Shown piece after piece: positions 39,615 to 48,435 of a stretch of DNA of 49,711 nt; positions within the stretch are counted from its first letter, which is position 1, and the number at the start of each line of letters is the position of its first letter. The stretch comes from a virus. The stretch covers positions 1 to 49,711 of the IMG/VR virus record IMGVR_UViG_3300030328_003172; one strand, written 5' to 3'. The position numbers and the translations under genes were made by a program. Under the pieces are notes generated by a model. It ran no database searches, was not told where the DNA came from, and worked only from the letters and a program-made list of their open reading frames with translations.

Positions 39615-40039
39615 TTATTTTCTCCTAAAAATTTATCAAGTTGAACATGTGTTTTATTATATCCTTTACCTTTTAAAAATCTTTCCCATCCAGGACGTGC
39701 ATAAAATTCCATTTTAGTTACTCCCTGTGTTTTGGCCCATACTTCCATTGGTTCTAAAAATTTTGTCCATAATTCCATTCTCTCTCCTGTAAGTATCCTA
39801 AAATTCATTGTACGATACTTAGGATACTGTTTTAATTCTGTTACTCCAACTGCATATACTTTTTGGTCTTGTTCGGACCAAGCTACCCACAGTTGCATCA
39901 GATTTTTTTTAATCTGATCTTTAATATGTTCGTGATCAGCGTATCCACCTGATCTTTCTAAAGCTTGTTGGATATAATCTTTTACAAATATCCAAACTTT
40001 ATCTATTTCTTTAGTTTCCCATATTCTTAGTAGCTCCAT
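39611..40039 (-). CDS. GNAT-like acetyltransferase-fold protein
   Basis: The protein has 142 residues. The order of strands and helices (MQLWVAWSEQDQKVYAVGVT, then TMNFRILTGERMELW and MEVWAKTQGVTKMEFYAR) fits a GNAT fold, but the acetyl-CoA loop is poorly conserved. Similar proteins are encoded among tail or virion genes of marine phages. It may be a modified enzyme acting on a virion protein or a structural relic. It shares 1-4 bp with both neighbours. Confidence 0.5.
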   Translation of the reverse strand: MELLRIWETKEIDKVWIFVKDYIQQALERSGGYADHEHIKDQIKKNLMQLWVAWSEQDQKVYAVGVTELKQYPKYRTMNFRILTGERMELWTKFLEPMEVWAKTQGVTKMEFYARPGWERFLKGKGYNKTHVQLDKFLGENK

Positions 40040-41601
40040 TAAGAGGCCATTCGTTTTGCTAATTTATCAAACTCAGCCATCTGTTTGTAAAAAAATTTTG
40101 CTCCTAAATCTCTTTGTTGTTTTTTATTTCTTGGATTTGCTCCTAAAGCAATGCCTGCACCACGTACCGCTTTTGATTTAGTTACAAATTCGCCATCGGC
40201 TAGTTGAGCTAACATAGTATCTTTTTCTTCGTTTCCTTTACCTTTGTCATCTACAACTAATTTACCAGAAGTTCTTTTATAGTTTTTTGGATTATTTTCG
40301 TTTTGTTTTGTTTTGTGAGGTAATTTATGAATTAAATCTCCAGATTTAACTGAAATAGAATTCATGTATTCTAACTGTTCTTGAAGTTTTTTTCTCCATT
40401 GTTCAGGAGTTAGATTTCCACCAGGTGCCTTCGGACCACCTTCTCTTGGTGAACCCGGCATTGGTTGTTGTGGTTTCGATGGTTGTCCTACATCTGGTCC
40501 CGCTAAGTCACGATCTTTTGGTCGTCTACGTTCGGCAGGGTCATCTTCGTATTCAGATGGAGATTTTACAGGTTCGTTAGATGCTTTTCCTCCTCTAACT
40601 AATTTCATAATTCCCCCTTGGGCTTTCTCAGGTGCAAAGCTGGTAAGCTGTTGTTGTTGAGCTGGAGTTAATTGATTATAGGGTTTGTTAAAAATTAATT
40701 GTGCCCAATGATCTAGATTCATGGAAGTTTGTCCTCCACTCATTAATTTCATTACTCCACCACCTTTTTTCCCCTGTAGGCTGTCATATAATTCTTTTAC
40801 TGCTCCTGGTCCTTCATTCATTTCTAAATTATCTAGATAATCTCTTTCATATCCATACTCAGTTTGTAATATATTTTTATAACTAGCAGGACCTCCTTCT
40901 TGAAGACCAATGATTCCTCCTGTTTTAATTCCGCTGTAAGGTTTCTCAGGATATTTAGAATAATCAATTGGGTCAATGTTAGGGTCATCATAAGGCATAA
41001 ACTGACCTGGATTTTGTGCATAAAATTTATTGTATCCTGGATACTTAGGATCTTTTGGTGGCTCAGGATCAAACATTCCTAAACCATATGCTGCACCGGC
41101 AGCTCCTAGTGAACCTAATCCTACTTTCATTTTATCTGTTTGAGCCATAGTAATTGGAACCCGTCTAAGATTACCTTCCATGTCTCGGACGGTTTCAAAT
41201 TGTGCTCCTTCTTTACCCATAATAGGTTGTTCACTTTTAAATACTCCAGTTATTTTATCAAACCAACCTGGATCTTGGTTAGTGACGGATATACTTTTTT
41301 GTGAAGGGTCTAGTAGTCTTAAATTTTTAAACCTTATTTCTTCTGCAGCTGTTAAACCTTCGGGTATCTTGGGCTTCTTAGATGGATCCAAAGTAATATT
41401 CTCGTTAATATTCAAAGCAATATCTTCTTGCCCTATCATAGGTGTTTTTCCTTTATTAAAACCACCTGTTAATTGCATGGTTAATGCTTGTGTAGTTGTG
41501 TCTTTAAATGAGTCTTTCCAAAGATTGCTGCCTCTTTTACCACCTAGGGCGTTTATCCCTACGTTGGCGGCATACATCATTGCTAGTGTTGCTGGATCCA
41601 T
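40039..41601 (-). CDS. Virion-module protein with repeated GG motifs and a GEFV box
   Basis: The protein has 520 residues. The middle holds three GG motif pairs: IKTGGIIGLQEGG, KKGGGVMKLMSGG and KAQGGIMKLVRGG. A Pro-rich linker follows. The C-terminus has MLAQLADGEFVTKSKAVRGAG, the GEFV-x-(S/T)-K-A box seen in proteins of marine phage tails, and then a basic helix. The GG motifs recur in other proteins here. An AGGAG is 6 nt before the ATG. It is probably a virion protein; the function is unknown. Confidence 0.55.
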   Translation of the reverse strand: MDPATLAMMYAANVGINALGGKRGSNLWKDSFKDTTTQALTMQLTGGFNKGKTPMIGQEDIALNINENITLDPSKKPKIPEGLTAAEEIRFKNLRLLDPSQKSISVTNQDPGWFDKITGVFKSEQPIMGKEGAQFETVRDMEGNLRRVPITMAQTDKMKVGLGSLGAAGAAYGLGMFDPEPPKDPKYPGYNKFYAQNPGQFMPYDDPNIDPIDYSKYPEKPYSGIKTGGIIGLQEGGPASYKNILQTEYGYERDYLDNLEMNEGPGAVKELYDSLQGKKGGGVMKLMSGGQTSMNLDHWAQLIFNKPYNQLTPAQQQQLTSFAPEKAQGGIMKLVRGGKASNEPVKSPSEYEDDPAERRRPKDRDLAGPDVGQPSKPQQPMPGSPREGGPKAPGGNLTPEQWRKKLQEQLEYMNSISVKSGDLIHKLPHKTKQNENNPKNYKRTSGKLVVDDKGKGNEEKDTMLAQLADGEFVTKSKAVRGAGIALGANPRNKKQQRDLGAKFFYKQMAEFDKLAKRMAS

Positions 41602-41635
41602 ATTTCTCCTGTTTTAAATACGTATAATATCCAAT

Positions 41636-42484
41636 TTACTTAATTTTTTGCCCTTCGTCAATAAACCTTCCCTTATAACTATAGTCTCCATGATGAGTTA
41701 TATAGGCATCTACATTAGCATAAATCTTACCGCCAATGGTTGTCCACTTCTTACAAAAAGCAAAATCTTCACCCATAAAGGTGCCTTTTTCTTGATCAAA
41801 TTCAGTATCCCAAAAGTTCCAAAAGTTCTCTGTTTCTCTCATTTGTTGGTTCAACATAGTTTGTTGTTTAATCTTTAAATGAGGATATTCTTTTCCCATT
41901 TTTTCAAATACTTGACGTTTAATTAACATGAATCCTGCAGGACCTCTTTTAATCTCGGTTATACCATCTTGACAATCTATGTTTTCGGGATCTACAAACG
42001 CCATTGGATAGTAGTATCCGCACTTACTAATATGTCTTCCTGATTGTTGGCTAATATTTTTAGCTTTATCCCAGTCAATAACTTTCATTGGATAGGGAGT
42101 TAAAACTATATCTTTATCTGCTTTTAACATAGTTAAAACAGATGTTTCATCAAATTCTACATCTGTATCTACAAATAACATATGAGTGCATTCAGATTTT
42201 AAAAAAGCTGAAGTACATAGGTTTCTACCTTGCGTTACAATAGAAGAATTAATTAAATGAAATGTAACTGGTATTTTATGTCTTTGTAAAAGTGCTTGTA
42301 GTTCAAGAGTTGCCCTCATGTAATGAATATCAACTCCCCCATGACAAGGAGAAGTAAAAAATAATTTAATTTGCTTATCGTCTTTTTTAGTATCCCAATC
42401 TAATACATCATTTCCTTTATCGGTATTTTGACCAAATATATTTTTTTCGTTTATTATACTTCTTTCATCTATTTTATAACTCAT
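41636..42484 (-). CDS. Glycosyltransferase (GT-A fold)
   Basis: This 282-residue protein has a GT-A core: FFTSPCHGGVDIHYMRATL, then HMLFVDTDVEFDETSVL with the DxD metal motif and GPAGFMLIKRQVFEKMG. GEDFAFCKKWTTIGGKIYAN is the acceptor-side loop. It would transfer a sugar from a nucleotide donor. The gene overlaps the second glycosyltransferase by ATGA, and both sit among tail genes, so the likely target is a virion or host surface molecule. No signal peptide is present. Confidence 0.85.
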   Translation of the reverse strand: MSYKIDERSIINEKNIFGQNTDKGNDVLDWDTKKDDKQIKLFFTSPCHGGVDIHYMRATLELQALLQRHKIPVTFHLINSSIVTQGRNLCTSAFLKSECTHMLFVDTDVEFDETSVLTMLKADKDIVLTPYPMKVIDWDKAKNISQQSGRHISKCGYYYPMAFVDPENIDCQDGITEIKRGPAGFMLIKRQVFEKMGKEYPHLKIKQQTMLNQQMRETENFWNFWDTEFDQEKGTFMGEDFAFCKKWTTIGGKIYANVDAYITHHGDYSYKGRFIDEGQKIK

Positions 42485-43422
42485 GCATATCCTTTTATTT
42501 TAAGTAGTTGATCAAATAAACTTACCCACTCTTTGGCTCTCATGTCCCAATTATAAAAAGTTCTAAAATATTTAGCTTGATCTTTAAGTCTTTGATGTAA
42601 GATAGGCTCGTGATAATTATCTGCCACAAATTCAATTACCGCTTTAAATTTTTTAGCCAGTGTATGCATGTCTGTTTCATAATTTACATAATGAGCATAT
42701 TCAGTGCATGTTTCAAATAAAGCACCAAAATTAGTTACAATAGCCATGTTACCAGCTGCCATTGCTTCCATGGCTGAAATACAAAATGTTTCTTCCCAAA
42801 TAGAAGGATAAGCAAATATCTGACTTTTTTGCATAGCATCTATTACTTCTAGATTAGTTTTATACCCCATATGATTTACATTTTTTAAAGAATCCATTTT
42901 ATCATACATAGGTTTAAATTGTTTATCGTTCTGAAGCTCAAATTCACTACCATAAATTTTAGTAGAGCTATAAACATCGAGAATAATGTCATCTCTTTTT
43001 ATTAATTCCATAGAACCTAATAAAACATTTAACCCTCTCCAAGGAGTAGAGGTATGAATTAATTTAATAGGGTCTCCTTTTTTCCATGTAGGTCTTTCTT
43101 CCCATTTAATATCTGGTAAAGCATTTTTAATTACACAACATTTGTGAGTAGGTAATCCATATGCATACCTAAATTTTTCATAACACCAATGAGAATTAAA
43201 TACATACCAGTCATATTTTCTATGATTTTCTTTTTCAGAAAACCAAGGAGCTATATTAGGTTGATCGTAGGAATTTTTCATCCATAAGATACTAATTTTA
43301 TCTGAGTCTATAGCTTCTTTTTCGGGAACAGAAGTAGTTATTTGAAATTTTTTAAAATAAGACGGATCTACCCTTTTTTGTAGTTCCGCTAATTGTATTT
43401 CTGTACCGCCTTTTGCTTCCAT
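42481..43422 (-). CDS. Glycosyltransferase (GT-B, family 4-like)
   Basis: This 313-residue protein has the GT4-type C-terminal motif EETFCISAMEAMAAGNMAIV, with the E-x7-E pair near residues 215-223, and a donor-binding LIHTSTPWRGLNVLL segment. KGGTEIQLAEL at the N-terminus is a donor/acceptor loop. It is shorter than bacterial GT4 enzymes, missing part of the N-terminal domain, but the catalytic motif is intact. It works next to the GT-A enzyme. Confidence 0.88.
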   Translation of the reverse strand: MEAKGGTEIQLAELQKRVDPSYFKKFQITTSVPEKEAIDSDKISILWMKNSYDQPNIAPWFSEKENHRKYDWYVFNSHWCYEKFRYAYGLPTHKCCVIKNALPDIKWEERPTWKKGDPIKLIHTSTPWRGLNVLLGSMELIKRDDIILDVYSSTKIYGSEFELQNDKQFKPMYDKMDSLKNVNHMGYKTNLEVIDAMQKSQIFAYPSIWEETFCISAMEAMAAGNMAIVTNFGALFETCTEYAHYVNYETDMHTLAKKFKAVIEFVADNYHEPILHQRLKDQAKYFRTFYNWDMRAKEWVSLFDQLLKIKGYA

Positions 43423-43631
43423 TATTTTAACGGCTTTTCTCCAAATACATCAAATCCTTTGGGAATAATAATTTTGACATCTCTTTTTATATCTTTTGGA
43501 TCAGGATTTTCAAGCTTTACTTCGTCTTCGTTTTTATATCTTTTTCCTGTCTTGATATTAGTTATAGTAGTTTGAGCATCACATTGAATAATAGGAACTT
43601 TTTCCCCATTAATTATAGTATATTTTGTCAT
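43422..43631 (-). CDS. Small conserved tail/neck-associated protein
   Basis: The protein has 69 residues, beta-rich with a hydrophilic centre: TTITNIKTGKRYKNEDEVK, then DIKRDVKIIIPKGFDVFG. I associate the I-x-TGK-x-Y-x-(N/D)E pattern and the R-x-V-x-I-x-(V/I)P close with small hypotheticals encoded between tail genes in marine phages. It shares a base with both neighbours. The function is unknown. Confidence 0.6.
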   Translation of the reverse strand: MTKYTIINGEKVPIIQCDAQTTITNIKTGKRYKNEDEVKLENPDPKDIKRDVKIIIPKGFDVFGEKPLK

Positions 43632-43960
43632 TATTTTCTATCTTGTTCTAGTATAGCTACGGTGCCGGTAACCACACCAGTATAGCTACTTGTTAAATTT
43701 AATATATCATTTTCTTCAAATACTTTTACTCCTGTTAATAAATCAGATGATGTACCTGCTCCTAACGTACGTTTAGAAAAATTATAAGTAGCACTAGCTG
43801 AGTTATCAGTAATACTTGCTGTAACACTTACTGTACCACTACTTGAATTATAAGATTGAATACTTTTAATCATAGCCACTGTTTCAGCTGGGCAAGTGTA
43901 AACAGCTACTGGATTTGTAGTTGTTAGATTAAATTGAGCATTAATAAATTTATTTGCCAT
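43631..43960 (-). CDS. Small beta-rich virion protein
   Basis: The protein has 109 residues of beta character: MANKFINAQFNLTTTNPVAV, then MIKSIQSYNSSSGTVSVTAS and VVTGTVAILEQDR. It resembles small head-tail or decoration proteins of marine phages that follow a fibre-like operon. Its start overlaps the stop of the 46-residue basic gene (TAATG). A neck or fibre-binding role is inferred from position. Confidence 0.55.
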   Translation of the reverse strand: MANKFINAQFNLTTTNPVAVYTCPAETVAMIKSIQSYNSSSGTVSVTASITDNSASATYNFSKRTLGAGTSSDLLTGVKVFEENDILNLTSSYTGVVTGTVAILEQDRK

Positions 43961-44100
43961 TATCTACCTTGTCGGTTGTATTTCTTATACATACGTTTTG
44001 CACTTTTGTTAAGTCTTTTTTTATGCCTGCCCGGTCTTTTTTTAGGTTTTTCTCTTTCAAACCATGCTGTTCCAAATTGACTTTTTTTCTTTTTAGCCAT
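43960..44100 (-). CDS. Small basic conserved protein (46 residues)
   Basis: The ORF is rich in Lys and Arg: MAKKKKSQFGTAWFEREKPK, then RPGRHKKRLNKSAKRMYKK and a YNRQGR end. I know the KKRPG...KKR..K.Y+..Q/G-GR pattern from tiny proteins next to tail genes in marine phages. It is coupled by TAATG on both sides. A nucleic-acid or assembly role is possible, but unknown. Confidence 0.7.
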   Translation of the reverse strand: MAKKKKSQFGTAWFEREKPKKRPGRHKKRLNKSAKRMYKKYNRQGR

Positions 44101-44267
44101 TAATCGTTTAAAAAATAAGACACTGATTCAGTTTCTTCCTTTATATCTTGGGGATAAGTAGAATTAAGAGTTTGTATAATATTATTAATATCTCTGCCAA
44201 ATTGATTTAAATTAGCTGGTTCGTATTGGGGAGTTGCTTGAGAAACAATTTGAGTAATCTTTGCCAT
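44100..44267 (-). CDS. Small conserved protein (55 residues)
   Basis: The ORF reads MAKITQIVSQATPQYEPANL, then FGRDINNIIQTLNSTYPQD, and ends with an EEESVSYFLN-like helix. The DINN-hydrophobic-hydrophobic-Q-x-L helix and the acidic Phe-Leu end match small proteins in the same place of marine phages. It sits between the P22 gp10-like gene and the basic protein, coupled on both sides by TAATG or ATGG overlaps. The function is unknown. Confidence 0.65.
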   Translation of the reverse strand: MAKITQIVSQATPQYEPANLNQFGRDINNIIQTLNSTYPQDIKEETESVSYFLND

Positions 44268-46468
44268 TATCTTCTTCCTCCTACTTGTATATCTGCTCTA
44301 AAGGTACCAAATCTCCATGTTTGTCCAGTTCCGGTATTAGCTATTTTAAAAGATGCAGCTCTTCCTCTAGATCTACAGAACACTTGTTTAGTACTTGTAG
44401 TTACTGTAAACGGACCTGTTATTAAAGGGCCGCTGGCCGACGACGCTCGTGTGTCCGATGGGAAGTCTCTAAGAAAAATAGTTACTTGTGCATCTCCAGT
44501 TTGATTTTTAAAATCAGGAATAAATCTAGAAATACGCATCATATATTCCCCGCTACCTTCTTTATCAATATCAAAGTCTCCTGATTCTATTTGAGCTGGA
44601 ATAGCTGTAGTGGTTCCATTAGTTTTAACTTGATCGTTTCCTGTTTCATGTTCATAGTAAGTAGTAGCTCCGGCTGATATTCCAGAAATACTTCCTTGAG
44701 TCGGACTTTCTGAAGAATCATATGCAGTGGAATAAGGTTTACCATAAACACCTTGATCCACCCAAGTTGTTCTTTTCATTAAAGTTCCTGCATTTGTAGT
44801 CCATACTCCACCTGGGATATTTTGAGAATCTCTAGTATTATAAGTCACCGATCTATCAACAGAAGTAGCACTTCCGCTCGGATAAAACCATGTAATTTCA
44901 TTAAATTTATCATTAACTCCTGCATGTACAATTAATTCGGCGTCATTATTTATATCTCCAAAAACATAATCTTCTACCAAGCATGGTAATTTTTTAACTG
45001 ATGCTCCATCAAAATAAAAGAAACTATCTTCCGACATCCAATAAATAATACCATCTACTTCAATAGCTGCATGCTGAGCAATTAAACCACAATTAGTTCC
45101 TACTTGTTCAAAACCAAAGGTAAAAGGAGCCCCAATAAATCTCATGGTAAACATAGCTGTATCAGTCCAAATATAGTTACCGTTTCTTCCTCTTAAGGTA
45201 CCTATTATTTTAGATCCATCAGCAAGTCTTTGTGTACCAGCTGTGTTAGTTGCCGTAGGAGTATAGTCATTGATATCTTCTTGATCGGAGAATCTAATAA
45301 ACATATCATCTTGAGAAGAAGTCGTTCCTATAGTTGTTTCAGTTCCAAAAAAACATAAGTGTCTATCAGGTGTAGATACTAACATATCTCTCGATGCCGT
45401 AGGTGCATTAGTTACTAATGTAGCTCTATTTGGATTCGAAATAGCACCTGCAGCTGAAGGATCCCATTCTACAACTACACTATTATAAATTAAAGCTATA
45501 AGTTTTTGACCATAATTTGTAAGTTTCCATTGACCCGGATCTATAATTACTCCAGCAGCTGTATTAGATCCCCACCCTGTGTAATTAGTAGCATCTTGAA
45601 CTGCACTACCATCAGCATGGGTAACATCGCTCGTTCCTCCTTGTCCTCTTGATATTCCTGAAATAGTATTGGTTGTAGTATTATTAGAGGTATAAGTAAC
45701 TAGTTCTGCGGTAGATCCGCTTCCAATTAATAAAGTTCCTGTAGCCGGCATAGAAGATGATGACGCTAAAACAACTGAGCTAGCTCCTGAAGCAAATGTA
45801 CCACTATTATTAATAGTAGTAGTTGCAGTAGTGGTTGTACCTCCAAATTGTCCTGTACCAAATCCATAACCAGGTAATTGAAACGCTGGTCCTACAACGT
45901 AATAAACGTCTAAGGTTGCGGTTCCAGTAGTTGAAAATGCTGTTCCTGTTTCGTTAGCAGCCATTTGAATAGTAAAAGTAGTGGTAGTAGGAGTACTTTT
46001 TACTTCAAAAGTCTTCTCAAAATCAGAATCTGTAAAACTTGAAGTTCCTGGAATTAAACTTACATTGGAAAATACTACTAAATCTCCTACGCTTAAACTA
46101 TGAGCACCGGTACATGTAACGGTTACTACATTAGAAGCTGAACTAGTTGTAAAACAATTAGTCATGCCTGATTGTTGTAAAGAAGCATTTAAAGGATGAA
46201 TGTCATAAAAACTTCCTTCATAATAAATATATAAAATTTTATCTGTGCCGATAGCGGCATATCGATTGCCTGATAAATCAAACCAAGTATGTTGATCTCG
46301 TGCTACCCCTACTAAAGAATCAGCTCCTAATTGAGCCCATCCTCCTATTTTTTCTGGTAATCCATATCTAAATCTAACATACTGGCCCCCGGTCCATCGT
46401 CCTTCAGCACCGGTTTCAGTTACTTGTTTATCAAATCCAGGAATTAATTGTACTTTTGCTAGTGCCAT
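44267..46468 (-). CDS. Tail/neck protein, P22 gp10-like
   Basis: This 733-residue protein starts MALAKVQLIPGFDKQVTETG and has a RWTGGQYVRFRYGLPEKIGG segment, the recognisable opening of P22 gp10-like DNA-stabilisation or head-closure proteins. The rest is a long series of beta strands with Ser/Thr/Gly inserts (residues 100-300), then NGNYIWTDTAMFTMRFIGAP and a repeat of propeller-like blades. It would seal the portal channel or connect tail parts. A promoter with TATAAT lies 7 nt before the ATG. Confidence 0.7.
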   Translation of the reverse strand: MALAKVQLIPGFDKQVTETGAEGRWTGGQYVRFRYGLPEKIGGWAQLGADSLVGVARDQHTWFDLSGNRYAAIGTDKILYIYYEGSFYDIHPLNASLQQSGMTNCFTTSSASNVVTVTCTGAHSLSVGDLVVFSNVSLIPGTSSFTDSDFEKTFEVKSTPTTTTFTIQMAANETGTAFSTTGTATLDVYYVVGPAFQLPGYGFGTGQFGGTTTTATTTINNSGTFASGASSVVLASSSSMPATGTLLIGSGSTAELVTYTSNNTTTNTISGISRGQGGTSDVTHADGSAVQDATNYTGWGSNTAAGVIIDPGQWKLTNYGQKLIALIYNSVVVEWDPSAAGAISNPNRATLVTNAPTASRDMLVSTPDRHLCFFGTETTIGTTSSQDDMFIRFSDQEDINDYTPTATNTAGTQRLADGSKIIGTLRGRNGNYIWTDTAMFTMRFIGAPFTFGFEQVGTNCGLIAQHAAIEVDGIIYWMSEDSFFYFDGASVKKLPCLVEDYVFGDINNDAELIVHAGVNDKFNEITWFYPSGSATSVDRSVTYNTRDSQNIPGGVWTTNAGTLMKRTTWVDQGVYGKPYSTAYDSSESPTQGSISGISAGATTYYEHETGNDQVKTNGTTTAIPAQIESGDFDIDKEGSGEYMMRISRFIPDFKNQTGDAQVTIFLRDFPSDTRASSASGPLITGPFTVTTSTKQVFCRSRGRAASFKIANTGTGQTWRFGTFRADIQVGGRR

Positions 46469-46475
46469 AATATTA

Positions 46476-46504
46476 ATTATAACTTAAAATTTTGAACCTT
46501 TAAA
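46476..46504 (-). promoter_or_regulatory. Late tail promoter, leaderless
   Basis: On the minus strand TTTAAA (46499-46504), a 17-nt spacer and a perfect TATAAT (46476-46481) end 7 nt before the ATG of the tail gene. No SD is present, so the mRNA probably begins at the ATG. It lies in a 108-nt gap with no ORF. Confidence 0.6.
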
Positions 46505-46541
46505 CCCTTGTAACAAAAGCTTTAAGGCAGAGGGAATCAGT

Positions 46542-46560
46542 GGTGGATCATCCCTCCACC
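46542..46560. other. Short palindromic hairpin
   Basis: GGTGGA and TCCACC pair across a 7-nt loop just after the stop of the first oxygenase gene. It lacks a T-tract. It may stop or stabilise the end of the oxygenase operon mRNA. Confidence 0.4.
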
Positions 46561-46576
46561 AAATTCTTGGTATATA

Positions 46577-47212
46577 TTACTTTTTAGGGTAAGTAAAGCC
46601 TTTAAACCAGGAAGGTATACCTAATAAAACTCTTTTATCCAACACATTTTCCTTGGCAAGTTTAGATCCTTTTTTATTATAATGTAAAAATACTTGACCA
46701 CAGTCTGTGCCCGTAAATTCTTCTCTCCAATGTTCCAGATCACATCCAGAATATATTAACATATCTCCTGGTTCTAATATAACTTTAATACCAGCTTGAC
46801 CTTTTTTACCTGTTGGGTCTAAATAAATAGGCCATTCATCTCCCCCTAGGTTCAAGGTAGTAGATATCTCGCAAGAGTATCTATCTTTATGTCTAGCTAA
46901 TACGTCTCCTTTTTTATAAATTCTTGCATAAGAATAAGTTTCACTTAACTTTAAACTAGTATGTTTTTCCATTACAGGCTTTACTTTCTGTAACAAAGTT
47001 TCCATAACTAAATCTGCATAATGTGAATAAGTATTAGGTACTTGATCGTCATTCCATACGCCCCAGTACTCTGTAAAAGGAGATATATATTTTTGATCAA
47101 ATAAAAATCTTGCTACTTTTCTTTTATTTAAAAAATAAGAATAAGCAAAATCCGCTAATTCTTTTGAAATTGCATTTTTTAAGATGCTATATTTATTTTT
47201 TTTGAACGACAT
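46577..47212 (-). CDS. 2-oxoglutarate/Fe(II) oxygenase 4
   Basis: This 211-residue protein has a prolyl-4-hydroxylase-like core: ARHKDRYSCEISTTLNL with H108-x-D110 as the iron ligands, then GDMLIYSGCDLEHWREEF with the distal H161. GQVFLHYN may place the 2-oxoglutarate end. It hydroxylates a protein or small molecule using 2-oxoglutarate and iron. It is the last of four such genes in one operon. The C-terminal tail (SWFKGFTYPKK) is basic. Confidence 0.82.
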   Translation of the reverse strand: MSFKKNKYSILKNAISKELADFAYSYFLNKRKVARFLFDQKYISPFTEYWGVWNDDQVPNTYSHYADLVMETLLQKVKPVMEKHTSLKLSETYSYARIYKKGDVLARHKDRYSCEISTTLNLGGDEWPIYLDPTGKKGQAGIKVILEPGDMLIYSGCDLEHWREEFTGTDCGQVFLHYNKKGSKLAKENVLDKRVLLGIPSWFKGFTYPKK

Positions 47213-47930
47213 TTAATACTCCTTTTGGTATAGCTTGGCAGTTCCAATGTATAAATCTAAAGGGTTCATATCCCATATCTAACACATATTGATGAGGCAT
47301 GTAAGAGGGAAAAAATATTATTCTCCCAGGCTTTACTTCATAATTAATTTGATAACTTGCATAAGTTATTTTAGATCTATCTTTTTCAGGTAAAAGATTC
47401 ATCATATTTCCTGGTCTTGGATCCTCAAATAAAGGTCTAGATGTCTTACTACTAGCTTTTAAAAAATAAAAACCAGATATATGACCATTCCAATGAGTGT
47501 GTAATGTATGATGTCCACCACCTTGTTTAGCAAATTCTTGCACCCACATTTCTGTAGTAAATAACTGATGATTATCCATGTCAAAACCCATTTCTACCAA
47601 TAAATTATGGGCTGTAGCACCTATATAATTTTGAAGATCTAAAAAAGCAGGGTCTCCTATTAAAGTTGTTGAATGAAAGACCTGTCCCAAATCTCCTTTA
47701 TCTCCAAACTTTTTATTTCTTTCATCGGTATCTTTTTTTAAATTTTTCTTTGCTGCTTCAATATAGGAATTAGAAGCTTTATTTAAATCTTTAACAAAGG
47801 AAGGTTCATCAGCAAACCATATAGGACAAGGAAATAAATCTTCTCGAGTCAATTGTTTAGGAAATGATTTGGCACTTCCACAGGATATCTTATCCAATTC
47901 TTTTTTAGTTTTTATTTTCTTTTTTTTCAT
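47193..47930 (-). CDS. 2-oxoglutarate/Fe(II) oxygenase 3 (2OG-FeII_Oxy_5-like)
   Basis: This 245-residue protein has the GGGHHTLHTHWNGHISGFYF segment (137-156) with the first iron ligands H144/H146, then GRIIFFPSYMPHQYV with H213, and RFIHWN. This is the pattern of the 2OG-FeII_Oxy_5 family. It is preceded by a Lys-rich tail. It overlaps oxygenase 2 by 26 nt at the 5' side and oxygenase 4 by 20 nt. The substrate is unknown. The position in an oxygenase series next to a fibre gene suggests virion targets. Confidence 0.85.
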   Translation of the reverse strand: MKKKKIKTKKELDKISCGSAKSFPKQLTREDLFPCPIWFADEPSFVKDLNKASNSYIEAAKKNLKKDTDERNKKFGDKGDLGQVFHSTTLIGDPAFLDLQNYIGATAHNLLVEMGFDMDNHQLFTTEMWVQEFAKQGGGHHTLHTHWNGHISGFYFLKASSKTSRPLFEDPRPGNMMNLLPEKDRSKITYASYQINYEVKPGRIIFFPSYMPHQYVLDMGYEPFRFIHWNCQAIPKGVLNVVQKK

Positions 47931-48435
47931 TTGCGCCTTTCTTTTTATACCAACAGGGAATAGTGTATCTATTACCTCCTCTTATTTCTGAAACTCCATG
48001 CTCATATTTTAACCCATCATATATTATCATACGACCGGTTTGAGGAACTACTCTACTTCCATCGGCAAAATAAGTATGTCCTTCAACAAAATCTTCATTT
48101 AAATATAAAACTGAAGTAAGACCTAAGGGACTAGTTCTATATTTTCTATCATAATGCATGACATGATAAGATCCCTCTACATGTTTTTTAAGCTCGCTTT
48201 TTTCTATATTAATATCTTTTCCGTAATAAGTCTGCACTATTTTTTCTATTCTTTTTAATATATTAGTTAAATAAGAGTCTTTTAATTCAGTGTCATATAT
48301 AGGGTAGGCAGACGGAGAATTTATATCCATCCAATTAGAAGGAAATTTAGCTGCTTTATCTTTATTTTTATTAAATAATTTAATGAGGTCTTTGCTTTCT
48401 TTTTTATTCACCACTTTTTCTATGATCATAATCAT
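47905..48435 (-). CDS. 2-oxoglutarate/Fe(II) oxygenase 2 (P4H-like)
   Basis: This 176-residue protein has the compact prolyl-hydroxylase core: HVMHYDRKYRTSPLGLTSVL with H94-x-D96, GHTYFADGSRVVPQTGRMII, then YEHGVSEIRGGNRYTIPCWY with H146 and R156 as the 2-oxoglutarate anchor. It lacks any signal peptide and so acts in the cytoplasm. It has an extended basic C-terminus (ANEKKENK). It is co-transcribed with three other oxygenases. Confidence 0.85.
   Translation of the reverse strand: MIMIIEKVVNKKESKDLIKLFNKNKDKAAKFPSNWMDINSPSAYPIYDTELKDSYLTNILKRIEKIVQTYYGKDINIEKSELKKHVEGSYHVMHYDRKYRTSPLGLTSVLYLNEDFVEGHTYFADGSRVVPQTGRMIIYDGLKYEHGVSEIRGGNRYTIPCWYKKKGANEKKENKN

Noticed and set aside
41180-41617. 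145-residue plus-strand ORF
   Set aside because: It is antisense to the 40039-41601 gene, which has clear domain features; a shadow.
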